In this document: positions 10,604 through 21,999 of the stretch, in pieces
How the letters are laid out: each line of letters begins with the position of its first letter
Numbering within the stretch: the first letter of the stretch is position 1
Source of the DNA: Sphagnum magellanicum
Lineage: Eukaryota > Streptophyta > Sphagnopsida > Sphagnales > Sphagnaceae
DNA: 64,000 nucleotides
Assembly (NCBI GenBank): GCA_021904315.1
Contig: CM038914.1
Span: 5,022,001 to 5,086,000 of the forward strand
Direction: 5' to 3'
Position numbers and translations under genes: made by a program
The notes under the pieces: generated by a model
Seen by the model: the letters and a program-made list of their open reading frames with translations, nothing else
What the model was told of the DNA's origin: nothing
The model's database searches: none

Positions 10604-13600
10604 TTATTCCATAGGTAGTGGATGCTTGAGATCATTGGGTCGAAGAACCACATACTGAACAAGCCATGGCCATCCCCAACACAACAAGACATGTAAGTGA
10701 GAAAGCAGGCAGCGTAAGAAAAATAGACAACTTGAATATTGAATTGAAGGCGCTGGTCTGAATCAGTTATGTTGTTACACACAACTTTCTCATGATTCTA
10801 CTCATACACAGGCAAGGTGGCTTGATAAGGAAGCTTGTAAATGGATATAAAGTTTGCAGCCCACCTTAATTTGCTGGCGATTGTAGGTGTAAGTTGCATG
10901 AATGTGACCATCAGAGCCCAATACTAGGGCAGAATATGAAAATTCACCTTCATCTTCATTTTCCAATGTTAAATAGTCACGCCATGTCTCACCATCATCA
11001 TGAGAGATTGCCACTTTGAGAACCCCACGAGATACAGTGTTGTAAAGCACTATTAACCGCCCATCAGGTAGCTTCACACCATCAAATCCTGACCCATGTG
11101 GTCAGGCTTTCAGTTTGTTAGGGGAGACAAAGGTAGAAAGACACTAACAGATGCAGCTGCAGCTTTGCAATAAACACCAAAGAAAAGAGATCCACTGAGC
11201 ATTCCAGTAGCCTTGTCACGTGGACAAAAGCAAAATGGAAAAAACAACACAAGTATGGAAGATGTAAGGATATAAGATGGAAACGAACCAGAGTTGCAAT
11301 TGATGAGATCAGTGGGAGTTACAAAACTCCATGTGACTCCCTCATCGAGTGATGTTGCCATGCATATTCTGCCAATCTCATATGAAGGCCTCAACAGCAC
11401 CCGAATGGCACCCTGGTCTGTGACAAAAGGAACCGGTTGAATGACCCCCATGGATACATCAGGCACATAGATGGGACCATGCTTCGCCCATGAGGATCCA
11501 GCATCACTTGTGACCTACAGCATCCACCTTTCTCAACAACTTATCCGCTGCCGGTGATTGCTAGATTAGAGAAATAAAGGATAAACTGGCACTAATGCAC
11601 AACTTCTGATGTTTCCCTTCCAGTTAGGCAACACAAACAACATATATTGCTACCAGTGTCTTATGTTTCATGGCAGTTTGCTTCAAGGGCAGAAATCAAA
11701 CCTCCATCCAAGCTCCCCAGGCATTCCAGCTCTCAACTGAAGATCCACAGAGAAGTTTCCCATTTGCCAGAAGCAGTGGCTGAACTCACAAAGGCAGCAG
11801 CAGAGAGGCTTAATTGGCACCTTCAGATACTAATAAGCATTTTAATATAGCTGTGCCAGTTATTAAACTGTCCTGTGTTGTGTCTTCTCTGTTGAGTTTT
11901 TTGTTGCTTTTATAAGCTGAAATGCAATTCTGAAACAGGCAACTGAGAAATAGTTGGAAAACTCGACTGAAGACAATATTCAAAAATGTTGACGGAAACA
12001 ATACCTTGTTCTTGATTGGACCTAAAATTCCTGGAGGAAGTTGTTCTCGAGGTGACCAAGTCATGCCATTGTCCTTCGACCTTTTGAGAAACCCACTCCA
12101 TCTAGATAGAACATAGATTGGCAAATTTAGCAGAGAGTTAAAATATTGCTCCAGATTTACAGAGGATGAAGGGAGAGCACATAGGCAAGACCAGCTTCAT
12201 GAAGCATAGAAATTTGCCTCCATCACTGGAACAAATGAACATGCAAAACTCATGAATATTGATGGGATACAATCAGAGAAGAAGCAAGAAAGAGAGATGG
12301 GGGGTCTCAGTTCAAGTCCTTGAAAACAGTACTTCTGGACTTCAGGTCCGATCTTGTAAAAAAGCAGCAGCTCCCCAGTAGTAGGCATTTTGAACAAGAC
12401 CGGGTTCCACATGGGCACTTCTGGTTCCTCATCCACCAGCTCAGGAGCGTTCCAAACCCCTCTCTGCTCATGCAACCAAACAAACATTTTCAGTTCCCCT
12501 TCTTCCTAGCTCAATAGCAATGATGATGAGCTCATCTTGGCAGAGTCCGTGGGAATAACCTAAAAGTGACGATTATTTAGATTCCACCTGGAGGTATGAT
12601 GCAATAGCAAGAATGACTACCTAAAAATGAAAATTTGGAGACTAGTAGTATTGTCCAAGGAAACAAACTCCATCTGTTGGGTTTTGGAGGCTTCACTTGA
12701 TTGGACCCAATCTGAGGGGTGTGACTCTCAATGTGGCATGCATTTGTACATATTTCTTTCATTGCATTCTGCCACTCCAACTAGGCATTCACAACAATGA
12801 CAATACAGCAGAGTACATACAGAAAAAGTACAAGAAATCTCTTCTGTACAAGGTAAAGGAAGAAAGATAGATATACCTCAAGGCGGGAGACCCAGATACC
12901 AACATCACCACATCCCTCATAAGTGCCTCCAAAATAGGCTACCAGAAAAGTTCCTTGTCCCAACTGCATTCCAACAACAGCAGGAGGAGGGACATGAAAC
13001 TTCATGCACAACAGTGACCACAACACATGACAGCATGACAGCAGACACACAGGAAGATTGAGAACCAAACTAACATTTGTCACCAACCCCCCCAAGTTGT
13101 TGTGCCCAGCAAGCATGGGCAAGAAGTAAGTAGGTACCTCAACAATGGTGGAGGCATGGCAGCTGGGAAATGGTGCTGATCCAAGCTCAAACAGATACTC
13201 CTGTTTCACCAGTGCACTCTGGAATCTGGTGTTTGTTTCATTCTCAAACACATACTGTAATATCCTAGTATCATCTTCCTCATGCTTCTCTTCCATACCA
13301 CTGCTGCTGGCAGCCACAACCAGAACAGATGACCCAAAGATTCACACATGGGGAGAACAGTTATTGTTATGCCAGCAAACAATGACATGACATGAACATG
13401 TGTAGAAGAACATATAGAGAGATGGTGCACGATTATTGTTATGCCAGCAAACAATGTCATGACATGTGGACAGGAACACATAGAGAGAGAAAGAGAGGGA
13501 GAGATGGAGTGAAACTTACTCCGAGATATGCATATCAGTAATGGATTTTGCTCCACTTAGGTCCAAGATTTTCTCTGTGACCTCATGAAGATGCTTCCGG

Positions 13601-13944
13601 GTGTCGTGTGAAATCTGCGGGAAGAGATCTAGAGCAGTCTCAAGAGCCGGATCAACAGCACTGTTGTCGTCAGCAGTAGTGGTATGACAGAAATGTTTTT
13701 CCCACGTCAAGGAAATGATCCCCAGGACAATGCAGATGGTTATCAATGCAAGCGCTGCACATTTGGTGGGTACCGAATCTGCTGCTGTTGCTGCTGCAGC
13801 AGCACTACTGCTCATCAACTGTTGTTGTTGGAGTCTTCCTCCTCCTCCTCCTCCTCCTCCTCCTCCTCCTCCTCCTACTTGAGTTTCTCGCGGCTCCTCG
13901 ATGCTTTCTGCAGCAATCCCAGCACCACCCCACAAGGAAGACAT
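10604..13944 (-). CDS. Membrane-anchored sialidase-like protein (BNR/Asp-box, BNR_2 type), nine exons
   Basis: Reconstructed protein of about 495 residues. Exons on the minus strand: 13944-13520, 13306-13138 (acceptor could be 3 bp later), 12963-12877, 12463-12333, 12101-12005, 11779-11702, 11514-11289, 11088-10865 and 10654-10604. All junctions are GT-AG and the reading frame closes. Residues 1-60 are low complexity, including 13 consecutive Gly (24-36), then a hydrophobic segment at about 61-80 ([16 protein letters not shown]...) suggests a signal anchor. The catalytic-domain-like part begins near [14 protein letters not shown] and LVAYFGGT, and continues with [76 protein letters not shown] and [10 protein letters not shown]. 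These match the plant and bacterial sialidase/neuraminidase-like family (Pfam BNR_2). Asp-box-like SxDxGxTW motifs are visible (KDNGMTW, LDEGVTW, HDDGETW). Plants are not known to make sialic acid in quantity, so the true substrate is unknown. Likely topology is type II in the secretory pathway (inference). Confidence 0.9.
13359..13490. repeat. Tandem duplication of about 70 bp in the first intron of the sialidase-like gene
   Basis: The phrase TTATTGTTATGCCAGCAAAC followed by AATG(A/T)CATGACATG occurs at about 13362 and again at about 13432, together with flanking AGAGAGA-rich sequence. Both copies lie inside the intron between exons 1 and 2, so the coding sequence is unaffected. Confidence 0.75.
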
Positions 13945-14660
13945 GTATAAGCCCCACCCGAAAACCCAAGCCCGTAGAGGATAATGATAATGACGCTGCT
14001 CCTCCTTCTCCTCCTCCTCAACTGTTTCCCCAAAGCACCACCACCGCTACCCAAATCACTGATTCTCTACAACCGGAAGAAACTAGTGTCTGGCAATCCG
14101 GTTCCCGAGAGCTGCGGCGATCCTCCCATCCTATTGAGGCGTCGAGATGAGAACCTGAACACTACTGCGCCCTTCTTCATGGGTTGTTCCTCATTAGGGT
14201 TGTGATGGAGCAGCTGACATTCCTTTCCTGCTGACGGATCTCGACACCCACAAAGAGTTGGGTGCGTTTGTTTGTTTGTGGGTGGGTGTTGTCCTTCTGC
14301 TCTCCTTCTTCTTCTTCTACTGCTACTGATAAGTGACATCCCCCATCTCAGGAACTTGCGGATTCTTTCTCTGTCATAATTCCCGCATGCGAAGTTATGT
14401 TCTGTCCTTCTCTTTCTTTTGTCCTTTGTACGCCCAATGCCTTTTTCTGCCATCTCCACAAGTGTGCGTGCGACTCACGAGGGGAGGCAGGGGAGCTCGA
14501 CGCCAGTGGCGAGCAGAGCGACAGCGGCAGATGGCTTGTCCCACTCGCAGCGCCAGACAACGCCCGAGAACGCCAGAAAGCGCCAGCGACAGAAGCGGGA
14601 GGCAGTGTCCACCCCACCCACCCTTTTTGGACTCAATTTTGTGATATAGCCAGAAGTGGC
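13945..14660. other. 5' flank of the sialidase-like gene
   Basis: GC content is higher than in the adjacent desert. The region holds CT-rich and TCC-rich stretches (around 13990-14030 and 14300-14330), as expected for a plant promoter or 5' untranslated region of the minus-strand gene starting at 13944. I could not fix a TATA box or transcription start. A CGCCAGA-type phrase is repeated several times around 14540-14590 and recurs at 14845-14860. Open frames here overlap each other on both strands and are not supported as genes. Confidence 0.4.
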
Positions 14661-15061
14661 GAGGGTCCATAGGAAGATTTAGCCAATTTTGGCTTAAACA
14701 TAAATAACAAAGTTTTAAAAAAAATCCTTTTATATTTTTGGCTACATGTACTTGAACCGTGTATAGAAATGTGGTATTTTTCTTAAATTTTAATTCTTAA
14801 TTTCTCTTTTTGGCGAATTCGCCACGGGAAAAAGCAGCACCAGAGAACGCCAGAAAAGCACAAATATTTGTTATAATTTTTAAAAATAGAAAATTTCAAG
14901 ATTTCTGAAAATAATACAATACTAGACATGACATTAGCATATTGAGGTGACCACATTAGCCATTTTTTTTGGGCGTGAAAATTTGCACAAATGTGAAAAA
15001 CTAAAATGAAAAAGGAATACTTTGTCACATAATTAATAACTATTTTCAGTTATATTCAGTG

Positions 15062-15102
<41 letters not shown>

Positions 15103-16372
15103 TATTAATGCTAGATATCATAAATTAATAATTTATTTAAAATTTTACCCTTTCCTTTGTTGATCACAATTTGTTTCAAAATGGGTGCAAAAAATGAACC
15201 TAACTTTCAACTATGAATGCCTTCAAGTGAACTATTGAGCAATTTTGGTCAACTTAGTGAAAGGCTCAACTATTCAATTAAACCCCTTATCAAATTGCCA
15301 ATAATAGGGCCATAATAAAAAAAAATTGCCTTCATTTGATTGAGATATATGAAAATTGATACTTGGGGAAATGATGTCCACTAGGTACCTTGGCATTTTG
15401 TACTTTAATACTTTTTAAAAATTAATTCAAGTGACCTAAATTCTCCACAATTTGCTTGGGTATCAAGTTATCATAGTATTTTGGTGGATTCAGCACAAAT
15501 TAAATTATTTTTAATTTTTTCAAAATTTTCCAAAAAACAAAACTTAGTATGTCAAATAATTCAAAATTCATAGTTACACTCAAACATTGACTTCTCCAAT
15601 ATATAGTACAAGTTGGCAAGGATAGTGTAACTAGGAAAAAAAAAATTAAAGAATTTTGATTTTGAAAATAATTTTATTATATTTATTTTTTACTTGTCTA
15701 AATTTTCAAAGCCAAAAACTAAGCTATCAAATGAAATTTCCAAAATTTATTAATTATCGAAGCTACCAAAGTATTAGAATATTAAGCACGCAAACACCTC
15801 TTGCTAGCCAATGTTCATTCAAAGTCTTCAACCACAAACAAGGTTGAACATGGGCCCTATTTGAGTAATAATACACATTTCTCACTTTTAGAAAATCTTG
15901 TTGCCTTTTATTTTCAGATAAACCAACTTTTTTTAAGGTTCATCATTTTTCCTAGGATAATTATAATAAGATGATATATGTGGAATTTGGGAGATAGTAT
16001 ATTCATCACAAAAATATTTAAAGATATTTAAAATTAAGGGTATTCTCTTTAATCATGTAAAATGCACTTTGTGTTCATGTAAAATTTTATTTCTTGGACA
16101 CAATTGTAATGGGGGGAAAGAAAAGAATGTGCAAAAATGCTACCATGGCCCCCCACAAAATCTGACCATATGTCAACTTTAGGCAACCAAAAAAGCCTTA
16201 TGTTCCATCTAGTGACACCCAAGTACTTCTGATGCTCAAGCATTTGGCATTGCAAAGGAAAACAAGTGGTTCATCCAACAATGGCTTTGCCCTTTCTAGA
16301 AAGTTGAAACCAATGTTGTGTGGGTATTGGATTTGTAGGGTTAAATCCCGGGGTTCAGATTATTGTGGGTGT
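14661..16372. other. AT-rich gene desert with an (AAT)n/(ATT)n palindromic microsatellite
   Basis: No gene seen. At about 15061-15106 an AAT run passes directly into an ATT run, producing a perfect hairpin-forming microsatellite. The rest is AT-rich, with homopolymer runs and frequent stops. Confidence 0.5.
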
Positions 16373-16755
16373 GGCCTCCCAACTTTGAGGGTATCCTTTG
16401 CATTTATTAGTACCTGGGGTAAATTGAATTTTTTTTTTTCTATTTTAGTCTTGACTCATAGGTTGTGTAAAGCTCTTGAGGGCTAGATTTCAACTTTTGC
16501 ACCAATAGGAATGCTTGATTTGAGTTGATCTAATGCCTTGACTCCTTGTGTAAAGTGGGCTCTAAGGCCCACGCTACACTAGGAGTCAGGGCCAATGTTC
16601 CACCCAAATCCAGCATTCCTATTGGTGCAAAAGTTGAAATCTAGCCCTCAAGAGCTTTACACAACCTATGAGTCAAGACTAAAATAGAAAAAAAAACTTT
16701 TCAATCTGCCCCAGGTACTAATAAATGCAAAGGATACCAACAAATTTGGGAGGCC
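16373..16755. repeat. Near-perfect 383-bp palindrome (foldback/MITE-like element)
   Basis: Left arm 16373-16559 and right arm about 16564-16755 are reverse complements, with an almost zero-length loop around 16560-16563 (TGGGCTCTAAGGCCCA). Identity is very high over the outer and middle parts. Differences concentrate near the centre (about 16505-16535 against 16580-16610) and in a T-run. Outer ends read GGCCTCCCAA on each side and flanking sequences do not match. No coding frame. Transcription would give a long hairpin RNA. It could be a MITE, a foldback element or a small-RNA precursor. Confidence 0.85.
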
Positions 16756-18240
16756 AACTTGCAAGTGAGTGTGTCTAATGACTTGGGATCCAATTCAAAG
16801 GTTTAATATAAACAATTGTGTGATTGATATGTGAGAGAATTAGGTTTGCCTTTGAATTTTTTTCTTGGTTTTTTCTATTTTTAATATTTTAAAAATATTT
16901 TTATCATACACAATGGATGAATGAGAATACTCATTTAGGGTTCTCTTATAAATTCAAATCTCCTTTCACTTGTGAAAACTGGCATTCTAATTCTTTGTTT
17001 TTTTTTTGGCTTCACCTTCCAATTCACCTTCATTTTGTGTGCTTGAAAAAAATGAAAATGCATTCCTTCCAACAACCACCTTGCAAGGATCCACAAAATT
17101 AGCCATGTCAACTCTAGAATTGGTCAAAAAGGGGGAGCAGGTGTGCTTTCAACAATGTTTTCAATCCATAGCATGTCTTGCATTCTCACAAAAATTGAGT
17201 AATAAGGATGAAAAAAAACAATGAAAAAAAACCAAAACAAAAAAAAATGAACAAACCTTGGACCTTACCTTACACTTTGGTTCTCCAAGGCATTAGTTCT
17301 CCTTTAAGTTTTTTTTTTTTTGACACCAATTGATTTTCCCTCCAAAATGATGCCATGTGGGCTAAATCACAATTTGATTTGTCTTAGTCTTGGACTCTCA
17401 TCTAAAAGCCTTGGGGCCAATTTAAAGCTCTTAATCAATAGAAAAACTCTATTTCATTGGTCTTTTTTCCTTGGAGCTTTATCTAAAATGGCCATTAGAA
17501 CACATTGTAAAATGTAGAAACTTGTGGGGCATTTTGGAAAATGAAACACCCATAAATGCAAGCATCCTAAACTATGTAATTAGTTTGAACATGCCAATTA
17601 GGAAAAAAAAGTCAAACTATGAGCAACTTTCCTATAATTGGCCTATTTGAGTCGTGCTACGGGACATAATTGGTGAGCCATAAGAGGTCATCAAACAAAA
17701 TGACATAGTGGATGGCCAAGATTTCACACACTCATCACTCATGAGTACACCAACATCTTGATTTCAACATGTAATCCCAATCACCATAGCCATGTTGTAC
17801 CCATCTAGCCGACCCAATATTGGGCGAATACAACTTGTAACCTACCACCTTTGAACAAATGTGATGATGCCAAATCATCAAAAACCCAAACGAATTATGT
17901 TTTCAAAATGCCTTGCAACATAAATCTTTATGATACTTTGTAATGCCCATCAAGTATCATGGGAAAAAGAGTGCTAACATCTTTCTTAATGACTTGGCAA
18001 GCTATTAGATTAACTAGCAAGTGATAGCCCACACATCTTCAATCACAAGGCTTTTAGAGTAATGGTCAAATTTAATGTAAGGTAAAGTTCAAGGACTGCT
18101 ATGACTTAGCACCCACCAATGCAATAGTTGGGGGATGAGGCCATTGAAGCCATTTTTGGATGAATTTAGATTAAAAATTTAATAAAATTGAAATTCTTTT
18201 TCAACTTCACCTTGCCTTGAACCTTAAACACCTACCTACC
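16756..18240. other. Gene desert, no feature recognised
   Basis: AT-rich sequence with poly-A and poly-T runs. Short open frames carry no family signature. I see no tRNA-like fold or regular repeat. Confidence 0.4.
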
Positions 18241-18269
18241 TTTCACTTATTTTTTTTTTCTTTTCTTCT

Positions 18270-18740
18270 ACCATCGCATGTTGTAACATGACATTACCAT
18301 CATGCATGTGGTTGTTGTTTTTTTTGTTTTTTTCCTTCATTTTTTTTCTTTTTTCTTTTTTTCTACCAGGACATGTTGTAATGCAACATTGCCATCGCAC
18401 GTGTGGTTACAATGTGACATTGCATTGCTACAAGAGGAAAGAATATCACACACCTAACATGTTGTTGTAGCGTAGTGTCGCATTATGTGGTTGTAACATG
18501 ACGTTGCATCATTGTAGCAAGGTGTTGCGTTGAAAGAAACTCACACCAATAACAACCATCACGCATTGAAAGAAACTTGCACCAACAACGACCCCCACAC
18601 ATTAAGGAGACCTACACCACATTTTTAGAAAACTCATGCATGGAGGACTAGCATTGCATTGTTGTAGCATGGTGTAGCATTAAAGGAAACCCGCACTAGT
18701 ACCAACCCCCACGCGTGCCTGTCGTGCATTTCTAACATTG
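18270..18740. repeat. Irregular degenerate repeats around CATGTTGTAACATGACATTG
   Basis: Variants of a phrase like ACATGTTGTAA(C/T)(G/A)(C/T)(A/G)ACATTGC occur near 18277, 18371, 18460 and 18490. A GAAAGAAAC(T/C)(T/C)(G/A)CACCAA phrase repeats at 18533, 18566 and, in weaker form, at 18675. Units are irregular in length and much diverged. They look like the eroded start of the low-complexity tract that follows. Confidence 0.5.
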
Positions 18741-18786
18741 TCACAACAAGAAGGTAAGATCCTTTTTTTCCCCATTTAAATCTTTT

Positions 18787-19460
18787 TTGCTTCTAGAAAC
18801 AAAGTTGTGTGTGTATGTGTGTGAAGAAAAAACAACCAACCACACACACACACACACAAAAAATGTGTGTGTCATAAAAATAAAAGGGCAAATAACATCC
18901 AAAGAGTGTGTGTGTGTGTGTGAAGAGAACAACCAACCACACATAAAGAGAGAGTGTGTGTGTATTTGTGTCGTAGAGATAAAAAGGTAGTGAAAGAACA
19001 ACCACACACACTGAATGTGTGTGTGTATGCAACAAAGATAGATCCCTAGAGAGACAATAACCACACAAAGAGTGTGTGTGTGTACAAGTAATAGAGATAT
19101 AAGGGTAGAGATAGAACAACCGCAAATATAGAATCCACATAAACATAGAAAGGAAAAACCCAAAGAACCACAAAGTAGAGAAAACCATAAAGGCAACAAG
19201 GTAGCAAGGCCAATTATTTGGCCTAAGGCACCCCTTTGTGTGTGTGAGTTTGTCCTCAAGAAGTTAAAGCGAGTCCCCAAAACCCCAAAAAGGTGTGTGT
19301 GCAAAGAGAATAGCCCAAGGCACACCTATTTGTGTGTGAATTTGTGTGTACCTGAACACCCCAAAAAGGCCAAAGTGTGTCCCCAAAACCCCCTTAGAGA
19401 GGTTTGTGTGAGAATATGAAGCATAGATAATAACATAAGGTGAACTTGTGTGTGTGAGCC
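18787..19460. repeat. CA/TG-rich low-complexity tract with alternating strand polarity
   Basis: Blocks of GTGTGTG alternate with CACACAC blocks roughly every 40-100 bp, separated by related spacers (AACAACCAACCACACA, AAAGAGTGTGTGTG, AGAGATA(T/A)AAGGGTAG). Because blocks of both polarities sit close together, single strands can form hairpins, and alternating purine-pyrimidine DNA can adopt Z-form. The long Cys/His/Leu-rich open frame on the minus strand (19325-18741) is a by-product of the dinucleotides and not a gene. Confidence 0.75.
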
Positions 19461-20690
19461 CACATATAGCAGGGCGAGCAAGTTCTGTCCTTGTCTCCTT
19501 ACTTTACAATCACTTTTCTATTCTATTTGTTTAAAGAAAACCAAAAAAACCATATGCTACAAAGTGGATACTATCTATGCACCTAAAGAGGGTGCATGAG
19601 TTCATTGTGAAAAAGGGAAAGCATGGACGCCCTTGAACTCATGAAAGGGGCCCTCGACATCAAAATCATTTGGTCATGAATGCCCACATCTTGAATGATG
19701 ACTAATCAATTTTGTGACGAAATGAGCAAAAGGCAGTTGTTCATGCACAAGTAAAAATTACATTGGAATGGGGATCGCCTAGAGGAAACATCACAAGCAC
19801 ATGAGAAGGTCCCTAAACCGCCTTTGGTCAAACTCATTTCAAAGATCATGTTGAAGATTTTGGGCATTTTTAATTGGGGTGTGGGATACATCCCTCAATA
19901 TGCATTTTCATGAATTGAAAAAAAATGAAGAACTTGGAGACACCATCTTTTAATGCAAGTTATCTTATGTGAAGATGGTAAAGCTAACATGGAATGTCAC
20001 CTTATGGGAACATGAATCCAGCAAGTCCATTCAATTTGAAAAGATGCAGGCAATTATTGATTTCCATGCATCAAAGACCATTCACGGATGATATTTCTTT
20101 TCAAACCTTTCCATTACTTTAAATTCCATTGTTTTTATTAAAATCTTGTAGTTATTTTTGACAAATTCTGTAAATTTTGATTTAGTTTGCATGGAACTAC
20201 AAAAAACTAATTTATGGCTCATGTAGTTTGTTTTGCTATATAACATTGCCAAATGTTCACCCACCATCACGCAACACAAGTGAAGGAGGTGGCCAAAGCT
20301 CATTGTCAAGTTCATGGTTTTAATGATGATAATCATTGAGTATTTTTTTGAACATAGATGCGCATTTTTGTAGTTTTTAAAACATTTTTGTACAAATTAC
20401 ATTGTACATCTTAGATTCTCCATGAATCTTTATTGCATTTTGTTAATTTAATGTTTCATAGGCCATATTAAAAAATTATTTTGAATCACTTTGTTATTTG
20501 ATGCAATATTTAAAATGCATGCTTGAAAGAATGAACATATAATACTTCCATAAACACCAAAAACCCATTAACACCGAAAATGTAATACCTATGATTTTTA
20601 TTATTTTTTGTCATTAGATAAATATAATGTATGCAATTTTTGCATATCATTGGCAAAACACATATTAAAATTTTCCTTCTCAATTGCAAT
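19461..20690. other. AT-rich intergenic DNA, nothing recognised
   Basis: No gene, RNA or repeat could be supported. Open frames are under 90 codons and lack motifs. Confidence 0.35.
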
Positions 20691-20850
20691 ACCCACATAG
20701 GGGTTCAAAACACACTAGATTTTTTTTCCTCTTTTGCAATACCCACATGGGGGTTCAAAATCCACATTAAATTTCTCCTCCTCACTTGCAATACCCACAT
20801 GGGGGCTTAAAACACACATTGGATTTTTCCTCCTCTTTCACAATACTTGC
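20691..20850. repeat. Short tandem array, unit about 63 bp, AATACCCACATGGGGG type
   Basis: Three to four copies of a unit containing TTGCAATACCCACAT(G/A)(G/A)GGG, TTCAAAAC(A/C)CACA and TTTTTCCTCCTCTT. A related but differently ordered array lies at 27540-27790. The shared core CAATAC(T/C)(C/T)(G/A)CA also occurs singly across 20.8-28.6 kb. Confidence 0.7.
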
Positions 20851-20999
20851 ATAATGGTCATATAAACTTATATGTGCTACACGCATATAAGCATTTTAAT
20901 ATGGTGGATGCAAGTATTACATTTTTGAATGGGGATTCATTTAAGGGGGTTTCAACAAGCCCTATGTGTAGGTATTATGTATTTTTTAAAAATATTTAT

Positions 21000-21960
21000 T
21001 AAGTTTGAGTTTTAATGGATTTAAGGTTTATAGTTTACAATTTGGGGTTTAGGTAGAAGGTTTAAATTTAAGGTTAAATTTTAAGCTTTAGGATTCATCA
21101 TTTGGCTTTAGATTTTAAGGTTTACAATTTGGGGTTTAGGTAAAATGTTTAGATTTAATATTAATCTTTAGGTTTTAGGATTTTCATTTAGGCTTTAGGT
21201 TTAGGTTTTAGGGTTTTTATTTAAGTTTTAGGTTTTAGGGTTTACAATTTTGGGTTTAGGTAGAAGGTTTAGGTTCAAAATTTTCATTTTACAATTTTGG
21301 TTTTAAAGTTTTCAATTTATTTTTTAAATTTTAAGGTGGGGTTTCAAGTTTTAAAACTAAGTTATAAATTTTTAGTTTTAAGTTTAAGGTTAAACTTTAA
21401 ATTTTAAGGCTAGGTTTTCATGTTAGGTTGTAGGTTTTAAGTTTTAGGGTTAGGTTTTTAGTTTTTTTATTTAGGGTTAGGTTTAGGCTTTAAATTAGGA
21501 TTTAATGTTAAATTGTAGGTTGTAGGTTTAAGTTTTTAGTTTTAAGTTTCAGGTGAAGGTTTCAATTTTAAGGTAATGTTTTAATGTTAAGTTGTAAGTT
21601 TTAGGATTAAGTTTTAGGGTTAGGTTTTTAGTTTTAAATTTAAGGTTATAATTAAGCTTTAAGGTTAGGTTTTAATGTTAGGTTGTAGGCTGTAGGTTTT
21701 AGGGTTAGCTTTTTAGTTTTAAATTTAGGGTTAGAATTAGACTTTAAAGTTAGGTTTTAATGTTACTTGTAGGTTTTAGGTTTTAGGGTTAAATTTTAGG
21801 GTTAGGATTAGACTTTAAGGTTAAGTTTTAATTTTAGGTTTATGTTTTAGGTTTTAAACTTTTAGGTGAAATTTTAATGTTAGGTTATAGGTTTAGGTTT
21901 TAGGTTTTACATTTTAGGGTTTAGGTTTTACAGCTAAACTTTAGGATGAAGTTTAGGGAA
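21000..21960 (+). repeat. Degenerate telomere-like array (TTTAGG/TTTTAGGG variants)
   Basis: Almost 1 kb composed of diverged TTTAGG, TTTTAGG, TTTAGGG and TTAGGTT units on the plus strand, with higher-order phrases such as TTTTAGGGTTAGGTTTTTAG and GGTTTTAATGTTAGGTTGTA. The unit resembles the plant telomere repeat TTTAGGG, but perfect consecutive units are rare and spacing is irregular. It is therefore an interstitial telomere-like satellite or an expanded AT-rich repeat rather than a recent telomere insertion. No coding potential. Confidence 0.75.
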
Positions 21961-21999
21961 TTACAAATAATCTAAAACATGTAATGGTTAAGTTTTAAA

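Noticed and set aside
13684..14150. Plus-strand frames rich in Ser, Leu or Cys opposite the first exon of the sialidase-like gene
   Set aside because: They are antisense to a supported exon and derive from the (TCC)n run that encodes poly-Gly.
18741..19325. A 194-codon minus-strand open frame with many His and Thr
   Set aside because: Produced by CA/TG dinucleotide blocks. Overlapping frames are open too, and no protein-like pattern exists.
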